Assembly (NCBI GenBank): GCA_023443285.1
Contig: JAEZVB010000005.1
Location: 1 to 8,981, forward strand
Direction of reading: 5' to 3'
Length of the DNA: 8,981 bases
Origin: Bacillota bacterium
GTDB lineage: Bacteria; Bacillota; Negativicutes; Sporomusales; Sporomusaceae
Below the pieces are notes generated by a model, which was given only the letters and a program-made list of their open reading frames with translations, did no database searches and was not told the DNA's origin. This document shows, in pieces, positions 1-6,347 of the stretch (positions are counted from its first letter, which is position 1; each line of letters opens with the position of its first letter). The position numbers and the translations under genes are program-made.

Positions 1-149
1 GCTTAGGTATTGCCATTGGAGCTAGCTTGGTATTTGCTTTAGTACTTGCTTTTCTTAAGCAACTGATTATGCTGAACATACCAGGAATCGGCGGTTTTAT
101 CGCTGATATTGTCCAGTTTGTTGAAACAACTAGAAAGGGAACATTTTAA
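1..149 (+). CDS. C-terminal end of a small membrane protein, DUF5665-like (partial)
   Basis: Reading frame 3 is open from the left edge to a TAA at 147-149, giving 48 residues of a gene that begins outside the window. The visible part has one strongly hydrophobic helix (starting LGIAIGASLVFALVLAFL), then a short amphipathic stretch (LNIPGIGGFIADIVQFVE) and a basic tail. This glycine-led helix followed by a 'P.IG.FIA.IV' segment resembles the end of DUF5665 proteins, small one-helix membrane proteins of unknown function in Bacillota. That match is from memory of the family pattern, not a search. The next gene starts 23 bp downstream behind a strong ribosome binding site, so the two are probably co-transcribed. 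It could be another short membrane protein; only the membrane location is well supported. Confidence 0.6.
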   Translation, partial: LGIAIGASLVFALVLAFLKQLIMLNIPGIGGFIADIVQFVETTRKGTF

Positions 150-172
150 ATACCAATTTAGGAGGCTGACGC

Positions 173-700
173 ATGACAAAAGACATTTTTGATTGCATTC
201 GCGAAAGTCACAGTGTTCGAAATTTCAAAGCTGAACAAATTCCTGAGCCAACACTGACAAGAATTTTAGAAGCAGGCAATATGGCTCCTAGTGCCGGTAA
301 CTTACAACCCTGGTACTTTTTCGTAGTACAAGATTCAAAAGTAAAAGAACGGCTGGCTGCTGCTGCCTTTGATCAAGAACAGATTAGTGATGCCCCCACC
401 GTTGTTGTTGTTTTAGCAGATCCCGCCCGTTCTAACGAAAAATACGGCGAACGCGGTGCCCAGTTATACTGCCTCCAGGATACTGCTGCTGCTACCCAAA
501 ATATTCTTCTGGCAGCGGAAGGCGTAGGTATCGCTGGTTGCTGGGTTGGAGCCTTTGATGAAAGTAAAGTCCAAGAGGCTGTAGAAGCTCCGCCACGCCT
601 TAGGGCAGTAGCTATGATTTGTTTAGGTTATAGTGACGAGCAAGCCAAAGAATATAAAGAGCGCTTACGCTTGAACGATGTCACCAAATTTATTCATTAA
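173..700 (+). CDS. Nitroreductase family protein (FMN-dependent oxidoreductase)
   Basis: This 175-residue protein has the short single-domain nitroreductase fold, which binds FMN as a homodimer and uses NAD(P)H to reduce nitro compounds, quinones or similar acceptors in the cytosol. Visible hallmarks are the N-terminal phosphate-binding stretch RESHSVRNF (residues 10-18), the FMN loop APSAGNLQPW (38-47), and the C-terminal pattern around GVGIAGCWVGAF (117-128), which usually packs over the flavin. The amphipathic helix QDTAAATQNILLAAE (102-116) is the typical dimer helix. The length is normal for the compact subfamily. The ATG is set by AGGAGG at 160-165, 7 nt upstream. It sits between the DUF5665-like gene (23-bp gap) and the zinc-finger gene (14-bp gap) in one apparent operon. 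The physiological substrate cannot be read from sequence. Confidence 0.93.
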   Translation: MTKDIFDCIRESHSVRNFKAEQIPEPTLTRILEAGNMAPSAGNLQPWYFFVVQDSKVKERLAAAAFDQEQISDAPTVVVVLADPARSNEKYGERGAQLYCLQDTAAATQNILLAAEGVGIAGCWVGAFDESKVQEAVEAPPRLRAVAMICLGYSDEQAKEYKERLRLNDVTKFIH

Positions 701-708
701 AAGGGGGC
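701..708 (+). promoter_or_regulatory. Ribosome binding site fixing the TTG start of the zinc-finger gene
   Basis: AAGGGGGC lies 7 nt before TTG at 715, immediately after the nitroreductase stop codon. No in-frame ATG lies near this site, so the TTG is the credible start. Confidence 0.7.
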
Positions 709-714
709 TTTAGC

Positions 715-1389
715 TTGCACCCTAGACAATTAGCGAAATTCGAAGAGCAGTTAGAAGCAAAAAAGCAGGAGTTAGTTCATATTATCTTGCATTTGGAAGA
801 TAATGGTTTACATGCTGCCTTATCTAATACAACAGGGGAATTGTCATCTTATGATAATCATCCTGCGGACTTAGGTAGTGAGACTTTTGAGCGCGGCAAA
901 GATTTGGGACTCAAAGACAATGAGCGTGAGCTCTTAGGAAGTGTTGAGCGAGCACTGGAGAAAATTCATCTCGGAACTTACGGGCGTTGTGACAGTTGCG
1001 GAGCTGAAATAGCAACTGAGAGGCTTGAGGCGTTGCCATGGGCTAACCAGTGCAGGAGATGCCAGGAAAAAGTCGAACAAACTGATGTTACTCCCCGCCC
1101 GCTTGAAGAAGAGTCACTTGAACCGCCGTTTCATCGCACTTTTCTTGATTCGGCCAGCTTTGATTTTGTCGGTTATGACGGGGAGGATACTCTGCAGGAT
1201 GTCATGCGCTACGGTAGTTCCGATACACCACAAGACATTCCAGGCTCATATGACTATAAAGCGTTATTTCCCAATAGCAATGAACACCAGGGGATTGTTG
1301 ACTTGGCTGATGCTATTCCTAATGAACCAGCAAGTGCTAGTCAACATAGTAGGAGACGCCAGACAGAAGAAAAACAAACCGGGCGCTAA
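715..1389 (+). CDS. TraR/DksA-type zinc-finger protein, YteA/YlyA sporulation family
   Basis: This 224-residue protein belongs to the DksA/TraR superfamily, whose members bind RNA polymerase through its secondary channel. Residues 5-30 form a charged coiled-coil-like helix. Residues 46-67 (YDNHPADLGSETFERGKDLG) are the signature of the YteA group. A four-cysteine zinc finger follows: CDSC at 92-95 and CRRC at 113-116, with 17 residues between pairs. The tail contains the family-typical LEPPFHRTF and YDGEDTLQDVMRYGSSDTPQ stretches. In B. subtilis the homologue YlyA lies next to lspA and, as I recall, binds RNA polymerase during late sporulation and affects germination genes. The position close to lspA here suggests this is the YlyA counterpart, but YteA cannot be excluded. 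The start is TTG, set by a G-rich Shine-Dalgarno (AAGGGGGC, 701-708). The stop lies inside the loop of the downstream hairpin. Confidence 0.9.
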   Translation: MHPRQLAKFEEQLEAKKQELVHIILHLEDNGLHAALSNTTGELSSYDNHPADLGSETFERGKDLGLKDNERELLGSVERALEKIHLGTYGRCDSCGAEIATERLEALPWANQCRRCQEKVEQTDVTPRPLEEESLEPPFHRTFLDSASFDFVGYDGEDTLQDVMRYGSSDTPQDIPGSYDYKALFPNSNEHQGIVDLADAIPNEPASASQHSRRRQTEEKQTGR

Positions 1390-1404
1390 CTAGCCCGGTT
1401 TGTT
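1373..1404 (+). terminator. Hairpin at the end of the DUF5665/nitroreductase/zinc-finger operon
   Basis: Arms AACAAACCGGGC (1373-1384) and GCCCGGTTTGTT (1393-1404) are perfect complements, giving 12 bp with an 8-nt loop. The upstream side is A-rich, but no T-run follows directly; the nearest is a weaker one at 1421-1431. The zinc-finger stop codon TAA (1387-1389) lies in the loop, so the last codons form the left arm. It is most likely a terminator or a 3'-end stabilising hairpin. The missing immediate T-tract lowers confidence in factor-independent termination. Confidence 0.65.
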
Positions 1405-1549
1405 ACTTGATATGCAGGATTTTGCTTTTTTGTGTTTAATTATAAATTTGTGCAATCAAGTATACTAGCGAGGCTGCTATCTTATTCACCTTCTGAGTAG
1501 CAGTCGAATAGTAGATAGTACAGAGACCTACTATCTGGGAGGTTACTGA
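1405..1549 (+). promoter_or_regulatory. Leader of the TVP38 gene: weak promoter and two tandem hairpins
   Basis: This 145-nt gap holds no ORF that I can support. A TATACT at 1461-1466 could be a -10 box, but no good -35 lies 16-18 bp upstream, so the promoter is tentative. Downstream are two inverted repeats. The first pairs 1472-1479 with 1498-1505 (8 pairs, one G-U). The second pairs AGATAGTA (1513-1520) perfectly with TACTATCT (1529-1536) around an 8-nt loop. The Shine-Dalgarno GGGAGGT (1537-1543) begins at the base of the second stem. ACCT at 1526-1529, partly in its loop, could instead pair with AGGT (1540-1543), so alternative folds are possible. This is a structural observation only; no known riboswitch class was recognised. 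Confidence 0.4.
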
Positions 1550-2254
1550 ATGACCCGTCCTAATTCTAGGTGCATGACACTTACAAAGATAGGCATTTTA
1601 GGACTGGCTATAGCTGCTTATTTTTTCCTACCTGGCATTCGAGAGTTTACTGCCGAAGGTTTTTTCTATCTAAAATGCCGCAATTTTGAAGGCTTGCGCC
1701 AATTTATTCTATCATACGGTATATGGGCTCCTATTACCAGTATTGCATTGATGACACTCCAGTCACTTATACCATTAGTTCCGGGAGTCATCATTACTAT
1801 CAGCAATGCCTGGATATTCGGCTGGCAATATGGTGCTCTGTATTCCTGGACAGGTGCAATCTTAGGTGCAGTTCTTGACTTTGGTATTGCCCGCTGGTAC
1901 GGACGTCCGGTAGTCGAACGGATTGTCAGCATGAAGTACTTAAATTATACAGATGCCTTTTTTAAACGGCATGGTATAATTGCGGTATTTATCACCAGAC
2001 TCGTACCAGTAGTACCTTTCAAAGTTATTAGCTATGGAGCTGGTCTGACTAATATTACGGTATATAAATTTCTTACTGCGACTGCTGTCGGTCAAACACC
2101 GGCAATTGTGCTCTATTCAATACTTGGTCAAAACCTTTCCCATAACTTTAAAGCAGTAATGGCTATTACGGCGGTGTTAATAGTATCCGGACTAATAGTC
2201 TATTACCATCGTGACCGTATTGAGCAGTATTTAACCTCCTACAAAGAAAAGTAG
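1550..2254 (+). CDS. TVP38/TMEM64 family (VTT/DedA-like) integral membrane protein
   Basis: This 234-residue protein has about six hydrophobic segments (roughly residues 11-28, 58-90, 92-115, 142-165, 170-192 and 203-219), consistent with the TVP38/TMEM64 branch of the VTT/DedA superfamily. The diagnostic core is present: FGWQYGALYSWTGAILG (90-106) after a re-entrant-like LIPLVPG stretch (73-79), and FITRLVPVVPFKVISYGAG (147-165), the R-x-x-P-x-x-P signature. Some VTT proteins elsewhere act as lipid scramblases or flippases; for the bacterial TVP38 group the substrate is mostly unknown, so none is assigned. The N-terminus (MTRPNSR) is short and basic, suggesting a cytoplasmic start. ATG 1550 is placed by GGGAGGT 6 nt upstream; M9 is a less likely alternative. 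It lies between two terminators and so appears to be its own transcription unit. Confidence 0.9.
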   Translation: MTRPNSRCMTLTKIGILGLAIAAYFFLPGIREFTAEGFFYLKCRNFEGLRQFILSYGIWAPITSIALMTLQSLIPLVPGVIITISNAWIFGWQYGALYSWTGAILGAVLDFGIARWYGRPVVERIVSMKYLNYTDAFFKRHGIIAVFITRLVPVVPFKVISYGAGLTNITVYKFLTATAVGQTPAIVLYSILGQNLSHNFKAVMAITAVLIVSGLIVYYHRDRIEQYLTSYKEK

Positions 2255-2261
2255 GCATGAC

Positions 2262-2357
2262 ATGGCAATTGTGGTTTATGCCGCTAGAAGAGAATATTTC
2301 TACGGATGGAATGCTTATTATCTTGAAGGGGACTGGCGGCTTCTGGCGTCATTATAA
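2262..2357 (+). CDS. Possible 31-residue small protein (unrecognised)
   Basis: An ATG at 2262 opens a 31-codon frame ending in TAA at 2355-2357, right at the base of the following terminator hairpin. The peptide begins MAIVVYAARREYFYGW and is rich in aromatic residues (five Tyr, two Trp, one Phe), with no membrane segment or known motif. It starts 7 nt after the TVP38 stop, so translation could be coupled. The only Shine-Dalgarno-like sequence is a weak TAGG (2252-2255). A competing 39-codon frame (ATG 2257 to TAA 2376) overlaps it and runs into the hairpin, which makes that frame less likely. Two open frames in so short a stretch can occur by chance; I rate this as possible only. Confidence 0.22.
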   Translation: MAIVVYAARREYFYGWNAYYLEGDWRLLASL

Positions 2358-2386
2358 AGGACTTGGCAACCGTTAAGTCTTTTTTT
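2356..2386 (+). terminator. Intrinsic terminator after the TVP38 gene
   Basis: Positions 2356-2367 pair with 2372-2383 in a 12-pair stem (three G-U pairs) around a 4-nt AACC loop, with core GGACTTGGC against GTTAAGTC. Seven consecutive T residues (2380-2386) follow or overlap the outer stem. This is a classic factor-independent terminator and separates the TVP38 unit from lspA. Confidence 0.85.
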
Positions 2387-2391
2387 CATGT

Positions 2392-2420
2392 TTGGAAATT
2401 TTCCAGTATCATGGTATCAT
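2392..2420 (+). promoter_or_regulatory. Sigma-A-like promoter for lspA-rluD-pyrR
   Basis: TTGGAA (2392-2397) and TATCAT (2415-2420) are separated by exactly 17 bp and lie between the upstream terminator and lspA, where a promoter is needed. Each box is near consensus (TTGACA, TATAAT) without matching it fully. The predicted leader is only about 30 nt, leaving no room for an attenuator. Confidence 0.55.
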
Positions 2421-2444
2421 AGTTTATACAATTGAAGTAAGAAT

Positions 2445-2451
2445 AGGGGAG
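2445..2451 (+). promoter_or_regulatory. Ribosome binding site for lspA
   Basis: AGGGGAG lies 4 nt before the first TTG (2456) and 7 nt before the second (2459). The spacing favours the second TTG, which would shorten LspA by one residue with no effect on function. Confidence 0.6.
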
Positions 2452-2455
2452 AAGC

Positions 2456-2929
2456 TTGTTGCCAATATCAATATTAACAGTCATCGGTATAACAGTAGTT
2501 CTTGTTGACCAGTGGTCAAAGCAGTATATTCAAGCCCATATGTTGCCGGGAATGTCGATACCTGTTGTGGATGGAATATTTCATATTACCTATGTATTAA
2601 ATCCCGGCGCCGCATTTGGCATTTTGGAAAATCAGAGAGTACTTTTTATTGCTATTGCACTGGGTATGCTAGTATTGACCTTTTATTTTTTTAAACATAT
2701 TCCTGAAACCTTTCGACTTATGCGACTGGGCTTAAGTTTGCTTTCAGGTGGCGCTATTGGCAATGTTATTGACCGGATGCAGACAGGATATGTCGTGGAT
2801 TTTTTTGATTTTCGCATTTGGCCGGTTTTTAATTTTGCTGATATTGCCATTGTCACAGGTGTTGGCTGTGTTATATATACCTTAGTATTCATGCCTTTTC
2901 CAACAGAAAACCAAGAAAATTCAAGATAG
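2456..2929 (+). CDS. lspA: Lipoprotein signal peptidase (signal peptidase II)
   Basis: LspA is the membrane aspartyl protease that removes the signal peptide of prolipoproteins after diacylglyceryl transfer to the lipobox cysteine. The 157-residue length and four hydrophobic segments (about 4-17, 61-79, 91-106, 126-148) are normal. All expected conserved positions are present: D18 in VDQWSK, N49 in NPGAAFG, R107 in GNVIDR, the catalytic D115 in GYVVDF, and N126/D129 in FNFADIA. The spacings R107-D115 and N126-D129 match those known for P. aeruginosa LspA (R116/D124 and N140/D143), so the enzyme should be active and sensitive to globomycin-type inhibitors. The start is TTG, 2456 or one codon later. 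It is the first gene after a promoter, and the RluD-family gene follows 11 bp downstream, as in many Bacillota. Confidence 0.97.
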   Translation: MLPISILTVIGITVVLVDQWSKQYIQAHMLPGMSIPVVDGIFHITYVLNPGAAFGILENQRVLFIAIALGMLVLTFYFFKHIPETFRLMRLGLSLLSGGAIGNVIDRMQTGYVVDFFDFRIWPVFNFADIAIVTGVGCVIYTLVFMPFPTENQENSR

Positions 2930-2935
2930 GGTGAT
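2928..2935 (+). promoter_or_regulatory. Ribosome binding site supporting the TTG start of rluD
   Basis: AGGGTGAT resembles the extended AGGAGGTGAT complement of 16S rRNA and overlaps the end of lspA. It sits 5 nt before TTG 2941, which favours that start over the internal ATG at 2971. Confidence 0.6.
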
Positions 2936-2940
2936 ATTTT

Positions 2941-3894
2941 TTGGAAGAAAACCAAAAGAGTAATAACCTGATGTCTAACTTTATAGTTTCAGATGAAATG
3001 CAGGGTATTCGCCTGGATGTTTTATTAGCAAGCAAGTTTCAAGATCTGTCCAGATCTCATTTGCAAAAAAATATAGCAAATGGGCTGGTAATAGTTAATG
3101 GTAAGACTTCTAAAGCAAACTATAAAGTTCAGGCTGATGATATAATTACCATAACTTTTGCTGAAGCTAAGCCGGTCGAAATTGTGGCACAAGACATTCC
3201 GCTTGACATCCTCTACGAGGATACTGATATAGTTGTTGTTAATAAACCGCGCGGCATGGTTGTTCATCCGGCAACCGGCAATTATCAAGGAACGATGGTC
3301 AATGCTTTACTTGAGCATTGTCAGGATTTATCCGGTATTAATGGTGAAATCCGTCCTGGTATTGTTCATCGCTTAGACAAAGATACGTCCGGTGTCATCG
3401 TGGCTGCCAAGAATGATCTCGCTCACCTTAGTTTGGCTGCGCAAATAAAAAACCGAACGGCTAGCCGCAAGTACATAGCTATTGTTCATGGAAACATTGC
3501 GGAAGAGCAGGGCATTATCAACGCTCCTCTTGGGCGGCATCCTTCTGACAGAAAAAAAATGGCCGTTACATTTAGTAACAGCAAAGAAGCTATAACTCGT
3601 TTTCGGGTTATCGAAAGGTTTGTTAACTTTACCTTAGTAGAGTGCAAATTACAGACAGGCCGCACCCACCAAATCAGAGTCCATATGCAGTATATCGGTC
3701 ATCCTGTTGTAGGTGATCCCAAATATGGTCCTGAAAAAAAACGATTTGCCATAGCGGGTCAGGCGTTGCATTCAGCCGAACTTTCATTAAAGCATCCTGT
3801 CACGGGGGAGGACATGCTGTTTACTGCACCGCTCCCGCAAGATATGGCTGATATACTTACCCAATTGCAAGGTAGTAAAAGAGAGGAGAGATAG
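2941..3894 (+). CDS. rluD: RluA/RluD-family 23S rRNA pseudouridine synthase
   Basis: This 317-residue protein converts specific uridines in RNA to pseudouridine; the RluD branch acts on the helix 69 region of 23S rRNA. An S4 RNA-binding domain covers about residues 14-73 (pattern IRLDVLLASKF...SRSHLQKNIANGLVIVNG). The catalytic domain follows, with LYEDTDIVVVNKPRGMVVHP (91-110), the active-site loop GIVHRLDKDTSGVIV (140-154) carrying catalytic D146, and the substrate-side motif GRTHQIRVHM (240-249). The ending ALHSAELSLKHPVTGE is typical. It is the positional counterpart of B. subtilis ylyB, between lspA and pyrR. Which uridines it modifies is inferred from family and position only. The start is TTG 2941; ATG 2971 (residue 11) is a possible alternative. 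The pyrR start lies 2 bp after its stop, implying coupled translation. Confidence 0.94.
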   Translation: MEENQKSNNLMSNFIVSDEMQGIRLDVLLASKFQDLSRSHLQKNIANGLVIVNGKTSKANYKVQADDIITITFAEAKPVEIVAQDIPLDILYEDTDIVVVNKPRGMVVHPATGNYQGTMVNALLEHCQDLSGINGEIRPGIVHRLDKDTSGVIVAAKNDLAHLSLAAQIKNRTASRKYIAIVHGNIAEEQGIINAPLGRHPSDRKKMAVTFSNSKEAITRFRVIERFVNFTLVECKLQTGRTHQIRVHMQYIGHPVVGDPKYGPEKKRFAIAGQALHSAELSLKHPVTGEDMLFTAPLPQDMADILTQLQGSKREER

Positions 3895-3896
3895 CA

Positions 3897-4460
3897 ATGC
3901 CAAAACAGGTTACTATGCTAGATAAAGCCGTGATCATGGATTCCCAAGCCATCAAACGTGCTCTGACACGGGTTGCCCATGAGATTGTCGAACGCAACAA
4001 AGGTGTTAGCGATGTAACGTTAGTGGGTATTAGAACACGTGGTGTGCCATTAGCTCAACGAGTGGCTGAGGAAATCAAACGAATCGAGGGAATTGACCTG
4101 CCGGTTGGGGTACTAGATATAACTTTATATCGTGATGACTTATCCACATTGGCGTATCAGCCCATCGTTCATGAGACGCTAATACCTTTTTCCATTAATG
4201 GTAAGAAAGTAGTGCTTATTGATGATGTTCTGTTTACCGGCCGAACAGTGCGCGCAGCACTGGATGCTATCATAGACATTGGCCGACCGTCTTCCATTCA
4301 ATTAGCTGTACTAATTGACCGCGGCCACCGTGAGCTTCCTATTCGAGCAGATTATGTAGGTAAGAATGTACCAACCTCAAGTAAAGAAATAGTCAGCGTG
4401 CAGCTGTCTTCAATTGATAGTAATGAACAAGTTGTCATTAAGGAACTTATCGAGGAGTAA
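3897..4460 (+). CDS. pyrR: PyrR: pyr mRNA-binding attenuation regulator / uracil phosphoribosyltransferase
   Basis: PyrR binds UMP/UTP and then attaches to hairpins in pyr mRNA leaders, promoting termination of pyrimidine synthesis operons; it also has uracil phosphoribosyltransferase activity. The 187-residue length is close to the roughly 180 of B. subtilis PyrR. Visible features are the type I PRTase fold, VGIRTRGVPLA (43-53), the DITLYRDDLST loop (74-84), and the PRPP-binding motif VVLIDDVLFTGRT (105-117) with its two aspartates. The end, DRGHRELPIRADYVGKNVPT (141-160), is strongly PyrR-like. A good Shine-Dalgarno (GAGGAGAG) lies just before ATG 3897, and the gene starts 2 bp after the rluD stop. 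No pyrP, pyrB or attenuator hairpin lies downstream; instead its last 14 bp overlap convergent rqcH, so its regulatory targets must be elsewhere. Confidence 0.97.
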   Translation: MPKQVTMLDKAVIMDSQAIKRALTRVAHEIVERNKGVSDVTLVGIRTRGVPLAQRVAEEIKRIEGIDLPVGVLDITLYRDDLSTLAYQPIVHETLIPFSINGKKVVLIDDVLFTGRTVRAALDAIIDIGRPSSIQLAVLIDRGHRELPIRADYVGKNVPTSSKEIVSVQLSSIDSNEQVVIKELIEE

Positions 4461-6201
4461 GTAGTTTGGAGATAAACGTCTCATCAGGGGTTACATACAC
4501 TGTGTTTTGATGATCATAAATAACAAAACCTGGTTTAGCTCCGGCAGGTTTGCGGACATAACGGCGTTTAGTATAATCTACAGGAACACTGGCCGACTGA
4601 CGACCCTTACTGTAATACGCCGCTAGCTGTGCGGCTTCTTTGATTGCTAGTGGCGATACTTCCCGGTTGCCACTGCAGATAATAACATGTGAACCAGGAA
4701 TATCTTTAGTGTGCAGCCAGATGTCGTCTGCCCGAGCCTGCTTGAATGTTACTAAGTCGTTTTGACGATTATTTTTGCCAATAATAAGAGTAAAACCATC
4801 GGTAGTTGTCGCAGATAGCGGTGACACTAAAGCAGCTGACAAACGTCGTTTGTCGGCTGTTTTTATATAGCCGGCAGTAATTAGTTCCTGACGGATTTCA
4901 GTTAGCTCGCTACTTGAATCGGCGTGGGTAAGGGCTACGGCAATGCTCTCCAGATAGGCAATGTCTTGCTGGCATTCGGCAAGCTGGCCAATTAAATGCT
5001 CTTCAGATCGTTTGGCCTTATTGTATTTAGAGTAGTATTGCTGTGCATTTTCAATTGCTGATAATAATGGATTAAGGGCTATAACAATTTCTTGTGGTTC
5101 AATAGTTTCATTATATATGTCTACCAAAGCCTGTTTATCGGCACCTGGATTTATAATATATAAATTGGCCATAAGAATATCCCCGCACTTTCTAAATTCA
5201 GCGGCATTCTCGGCATGAGATAATTCTTCTGAAAGTACAGTTTGTTTTCGCGTCAGCTTTGCTATTTCGGCTGTTATCAGTTTGGTTAGTACTTCTTTTG
5301 CCGGCAAAGATGGGCGACCTTTAATACTATCAAAGAAACCAACAGCAGCACTCATTGTAGGGAAATGGTGCTGGATTTGCTGGTTAAGATGTTCAGGAAT
5401 AAATGCAGCAATAGCTAACGGCTTAGTCTGCCCTTCAACCACAACTGTCGGCGTAACTAAACCTTCCTTGATTTGACTTGCAATGCTGCTGACTGCTTCA
5501 CCTAGTGCGTTTTCATCGGCACTATCAAGTTCGCTTGTGTTTACATCTGGAGAAAACCCGCCGCGCCAGGCAATTTCTCTTGCTGTAAGCGGACCGAGAC
5601 CAATTCCGGTAGCAATGATAGCTTTACTTAGGGACTTTGCCGGAGAGTCAAATACTTGCTTGACAAACTGCTTAGGCGGAGTATCCAGGATATTGAGGCG
5701 GTCTTGCCCGGGCGGGTAAATATACTCTTTACCAGGCAATACCTGACGGTAACGACTTACATGGGAACTTACCCGCTTTACGGCATCAATAATAATATTG
5801 TCCTGTAACAAAATGATATTGCTATATTTCCCCATTATTTCAACTACTAAGCGTTTGGTGATGATCCGGCCACGTTCACCACGGACGTCAATATTGATAT
5901 TTACAATACGGTCAAGGCTGTGTTGCTCAATACTGGCAATGCGCCCATCTTCCAGGTGCTTTCTGAGAAGCATGCAGAAATTTGGAGCTACAGCTGGATT
6001 TTCTGGCGCTTCTGTCGTAATAAGAAGTTTTGGACGTTCCGGATTTGCAGAGACAAAGAAACGCAGTGTTTCTCCTGGCTGACGCATCCAGAGTAAGAGG
6101 GAGTAGGGGTCTGGTTGAAATACTTTATCGACACGCCCGCCAAGGAGCGCTGCATTAAGCTCACTTACAAGCGGCGCAAGTGATAATCCATCAATATTCA
6201 T
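4447..6201 (-). CDS. rqcH: RqcH (Rqc2/NFACT family) ribosome quality control protein
   Basis: RqcH binds stalled 50S subunits carrying peptidyl-tRNA and recruits Ala-tRNA to add C-terminal alanine tails that mark the stuck protein for degradation; older annotations call it fibronectin-binding protein A. The 584-residue length is normal. The NFACT-N domain (about 1-195) carries D97-R98 and E121-I122-M123, the residues known to matter in B. subtilis RqcH, at the same numbers. A helix-hairpin-helix-like stretch (about 196-215, TGIGLGPLTAREIAWRGG) is followed by a long coiled-coil middle region (about 300-440). The C-terminal NFACT-R domain has IGKNNRQND (474-482) and ARADDIWLHTKDIPGSHVII (489-508). 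ATG 6201 is set by GGAGGTT at 6207-6213. It is the B. subtilis yloA homologue, divergent from the cation pump and tail-to-tail with pyrR. Confidence 0.96.
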   Translation of the reverse strand: MNIDGLSLAPLVSELNAALLGGRVDKVFQPDPYSLLLWMRQPGETLRFFVSANPERPKLLITTEAPENPAVAPNFCMLLRKHLEDGRIASIEQHSLDRIVNINIDVRGERGRIITKRLVVEIMGKYSNIILLQDNIIIDAVKRVSSHVSRYRQVLPGKEYIYPPGQDRLNILDTPPKQFVKQVFDSPAKSLSKAIIATGIGLGPLTAREIAWRGGFSPDVNTSELDSADENALGEAVSSIASQIKEGLVTPTVVVEGQTKPLAIAAFIPEHLNQQIQHHFPTMSAAVGFFDSIKGRPSLPAKEVLTKLITAEIAKLTRKQTVLSEELSHAENAAEFRKCGDILMANLYIINPGADKQALVDIYNETIEPQEIVIALNPLLSAIENAQQYYSKYNKAKRSEEHLIGQLAECQQDIAYLESIAVALTHADSSSELTEIRQELITAGYIKTADKRRLSAALVSPLSATTTDGFTLIIGKNNRQNDLVTFKQARADDIWLHTKDIPGSHVIICSGNREVSPLAIKEAAQLAAYYSKGRQSASVPVDYTKRRYVRKPAGAKPGFVIYDHQNTVYVTPDETFISKLLTPR

Positions 6202-6246
6202 AACGTAACCTCCGCCAGTTTACAAAACATAAGACAATTTGCCAAT

Positions 6247-6276
6247 AGTATAACACTCATGGTATTTAATGGTCAA
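6247..6276 (-). promoter_or_regulatory. Sigma-A-like promoter for rqcH
   Basis: On the minus strand, TTGACC (6271-6276) and TATACT (6247-6252) are 18 bp apart. Each matches the sigma-A consensus at five of six positions, and the pair lies about 45 bp upstream of the rqcH ATG, giving a short leader. It is the clearest promoter in the rqcH-ATPase divergent region. I found no equally good promoter on the plus strand between 6202 and 6347; a TAATAT at 6305-6310 lacks a matching -35. Confidence 0.65.
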
Positions 6277-6347
6277 ACACGGTCTAATTCTGCTGCGTAC
6301 AGAATAATATGGTTAATAGCAAAAACACATGTTAGCGAGGTGGCAGC

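Noticed and set aside
1025..1393. 122-residue + strand ORF inside the zinc-finger gene
   Set aside because: It is a frame shadow: the 715-1389 frame holds the conserved C4 zinc finger and family tail over the same bases.
1513..1536. CAGAGA in the loop of the second TVP38 leader hairpin, resembling the PyrR-binding loop sequence
   Set aside because: PyrR sites have the CNGNGA loop followed by GG within a longer conserved stem. Here CC follows, the stem is a plain AT-rich repeat, and the gene has no pyrimidine role. A hexamer match is likely chance.
5282..6082. Plus-strand ORFs of 64-94 residues within rqcH
   Set aside because: They are antisense to the strongly conserved RqcH frame and show only shadow composition, without start signals or motifs.
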